Shown piece after piece: positions 4,907 to 5,637 of a stretch of 5,637 bases of DNA. Origin of the DNA: Armatimonadota bacterium. GTDB taxonomy: Bacteria; Actinomycetota; Acidimicrobiia; Spongiisociales; UBA5794. The notes under the pieces are model-generated. The model worked only from the letters and a program-made list of their open reading frames with translations, was not told the origin of the DNA and searched no databases. Each line of letters opens with the position of its first letter. The stretch's first letter is position 1. The DNA lies in the NCBI GenBank assembly GCA_008501565.1, contig QQUL01000253.1:1-5637 (forward strand). The letters are read 5' to 3'. The position numbers and the translations under genes are program-made.

Positions 4907-5502
4907 GTCTCTCTCCTATCCGATCACACGAGGAAGCTGATTGGGTCGAGTCGACAGCCGTACTTGGCCGATCCATTCGTGACCTCCTGCCAGGATCTCT
5001 CGCTCAGGTCGTCGCCTTGGAGCACCCTGAATCCACAGGTTCGCTCCCCCAGACCTTGGCGGATCAACTCGCCCAAGCGCTCGCCGCACTCACCGAACCG
5101 TCTGGGCGCGTGATTTACTGCGTCTGGGACGGTTGGGCCGGATCGACCCACCGACCCGACGACACCGTCACCCTCTCAACCCGCCGTACATGGCGACGTC
5201 GTAGGCAGACCCAACGACCCGCCGACTTGGACGTCGTTCGGAAAGCGATTCCACATCGAACATATTGGGTCTTTGAGGGGTCCCTCCAAGATGCCTTGAC
5301 GAGTCACACGCGTGCCGGGTTCCAATCCGCGAACGTATGGTGGCCGATAGCCCGCACATGGGCCGTGGCGACCGAGATCGGAGCCGCAGCGACATACGTC
5401 GGACTGCGAGCTGATCAACCAGTCGACGCTGTCCTCGCCATTGATGGAGCGCGCCTCGTCGAACCCACCGACGCTTGGCTCTCGGAGCCGTCACAAAGCT
5501 GA
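4903..5502 (+). CDS. Uncharacterised conserved protein (WDGW / WWP...WxVATEI family)
   Basis: A 199-residue soluble protein, without signal peptide or membrane span, resembling from memory an actinobacterial family of unknown function. The visible marks are ADWVE (12-16) with DLLPGSLAQVVALEHP (27-42) near the N-terminus, the YCVWDGWAG box (72-80), IPHRTYWVFEGSLQDA (116-131), and the most distinctive block NVWWPIARTWAVATEI followed by YVG (144-167). A basic insert TRRTWRRRRQTQR (93-105) follows the WDGW box. The tail VDAVLAIDG fits the family's usual ending. The N-terminal part looks shorter than I would expect for the family. The frame is open upstream to 4579, but that extension is Arg-rich and lacks family features. 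ATG 4903 has GGGG 8 nt upstream and overlaps the preceding stop as ATGA. No function is known to me, and the block does not indicate a catalytic site. Confidence 0.8.
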   Translation: MSLSPIRSHEEADWVESTAVLGRSIRDLLPGSLAQVVALEHPESTGSLPQTLADQLAQALAALTEPSGRVIYCVWDGWAGSTHRPDDTVTLSTRRTWRRRRQTQRPADLDVVRKAIPHRTYWVFEGSLQDALTSHTRAGFQSANVWWPIARTWAVATEIGAAATYVGLRADQPVDAVLAIDGARLVEPTDAWLSEPSQS

Positions 5503-5636
5503 TTCCAGTTGCTCATCGTGGCATCAATCGTCGCTACCGAGCGTCGCACCTCGTACCACTCCAAGACTACCTCCACTTTGCCAGGGAATTGATCGTCGAA
5601 GTCGCCGCTGAGGTACCGGAATAGGGCGAGCGCCAA
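5415..5636 (-). CDS. Possible 3' end of a hypothetical gene entering from the right edge
   Basis: A minus-strand frame open from the window edge to a stop at 5415-5417, at least 73 codons. The part outside the neighbouring gene (ALFRYLSGDFDDQFPGKVEV, then LEWYEVRRSVATIDATMSNW) has a balanced, protein-like composition with likely helices. The last 29 residues (Ser/Thr/Arg-rich) overlap the 3' end of the plus-strand gene by 88 bp and look like shadow sequence. The 5' end is not in the window, since the TTG at 5636 is simply the first codon available and is not a supported start. I do not recognise a family. It could be a real C-terminus with a convergent overlap, or a chance open frame. Confidence 0.4.
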   Translation of the reverse strand: MALALFRYLSGDFDDQFPGKVEVVLEWYEVRRSVATIDATMSNWNQLCDGSESQASVGSTRRAPSMARTASTG

Positions 5637-5637
5637 C

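Overview
The window is bacterial DNA of moderately high G+C with densely packed genes. Two things hint at an actinobacterium. The protein at 4903-5502 matches, from memory, an uncharacterised family I associate with actinobacteria, and codon use is G/C-ending. I see no lineage marker that settles this, so the assignment is inference.

Layout from left to right. (1) 1-957, minus strand: the 5' part of a gene for an exported, membrane-anchored protein of unknown function (signal peptide, four-cysteine domain, Pro/Thr linker, two C-terminal membrane spans). It runs off the left edge. (2) 958-1061: a short divergent control region with a candidate minus-strand promoter and a perfect 10-bp palindrome. 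(3) 1062-3082, plus strand: a two-gene operon with a GTGA overlap, encoding a cation diffusion facilitator (Zn-type metal exporter) followed by a COX15-type heme A synthase, ctaA. (4) 3104-3541, minus, and 3710-4285, plus: two divergently transcribed small cytosolic proteins that both carry a DUF1801 domain. The second also carries a C-terminal YdeI/OmdA domain. (5) 4286-4624: about 340 bp with no convincing gene, containing small inverted repeats and a short stretch resembling the 3' end of a tRNA gene on the minus strand. (6) 4625-5502, plus: a candidate two-gene unit with an ATGA overlap, made of a 93-residue orphan ORF and a 199-residue member of the uncharacterised family. (7) 5415-5636, minus: the 3' end of what may be a gene entering from the right edge, overlapping the previous gene tail to tail.

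Functionally, the clearest unit is the metal exporter plus ctaA pair. CtaA makes heme A for aa3-type cytochrome c oxidase, so the organism probably respires aerobically, and translation of the two proteins is probably coupled. The rest is mainly hypothetical or poorly characterised genes. I see no transposase, CRISPR array, rRNA gene or complete tRNA. I do not see a clear new multi-gene system. The best candidates for follow-up are the exported four-cysteine membrane protein, the CDF-ctaA coupling, and the ATGA-coupled orphan pair at 4625-5502.
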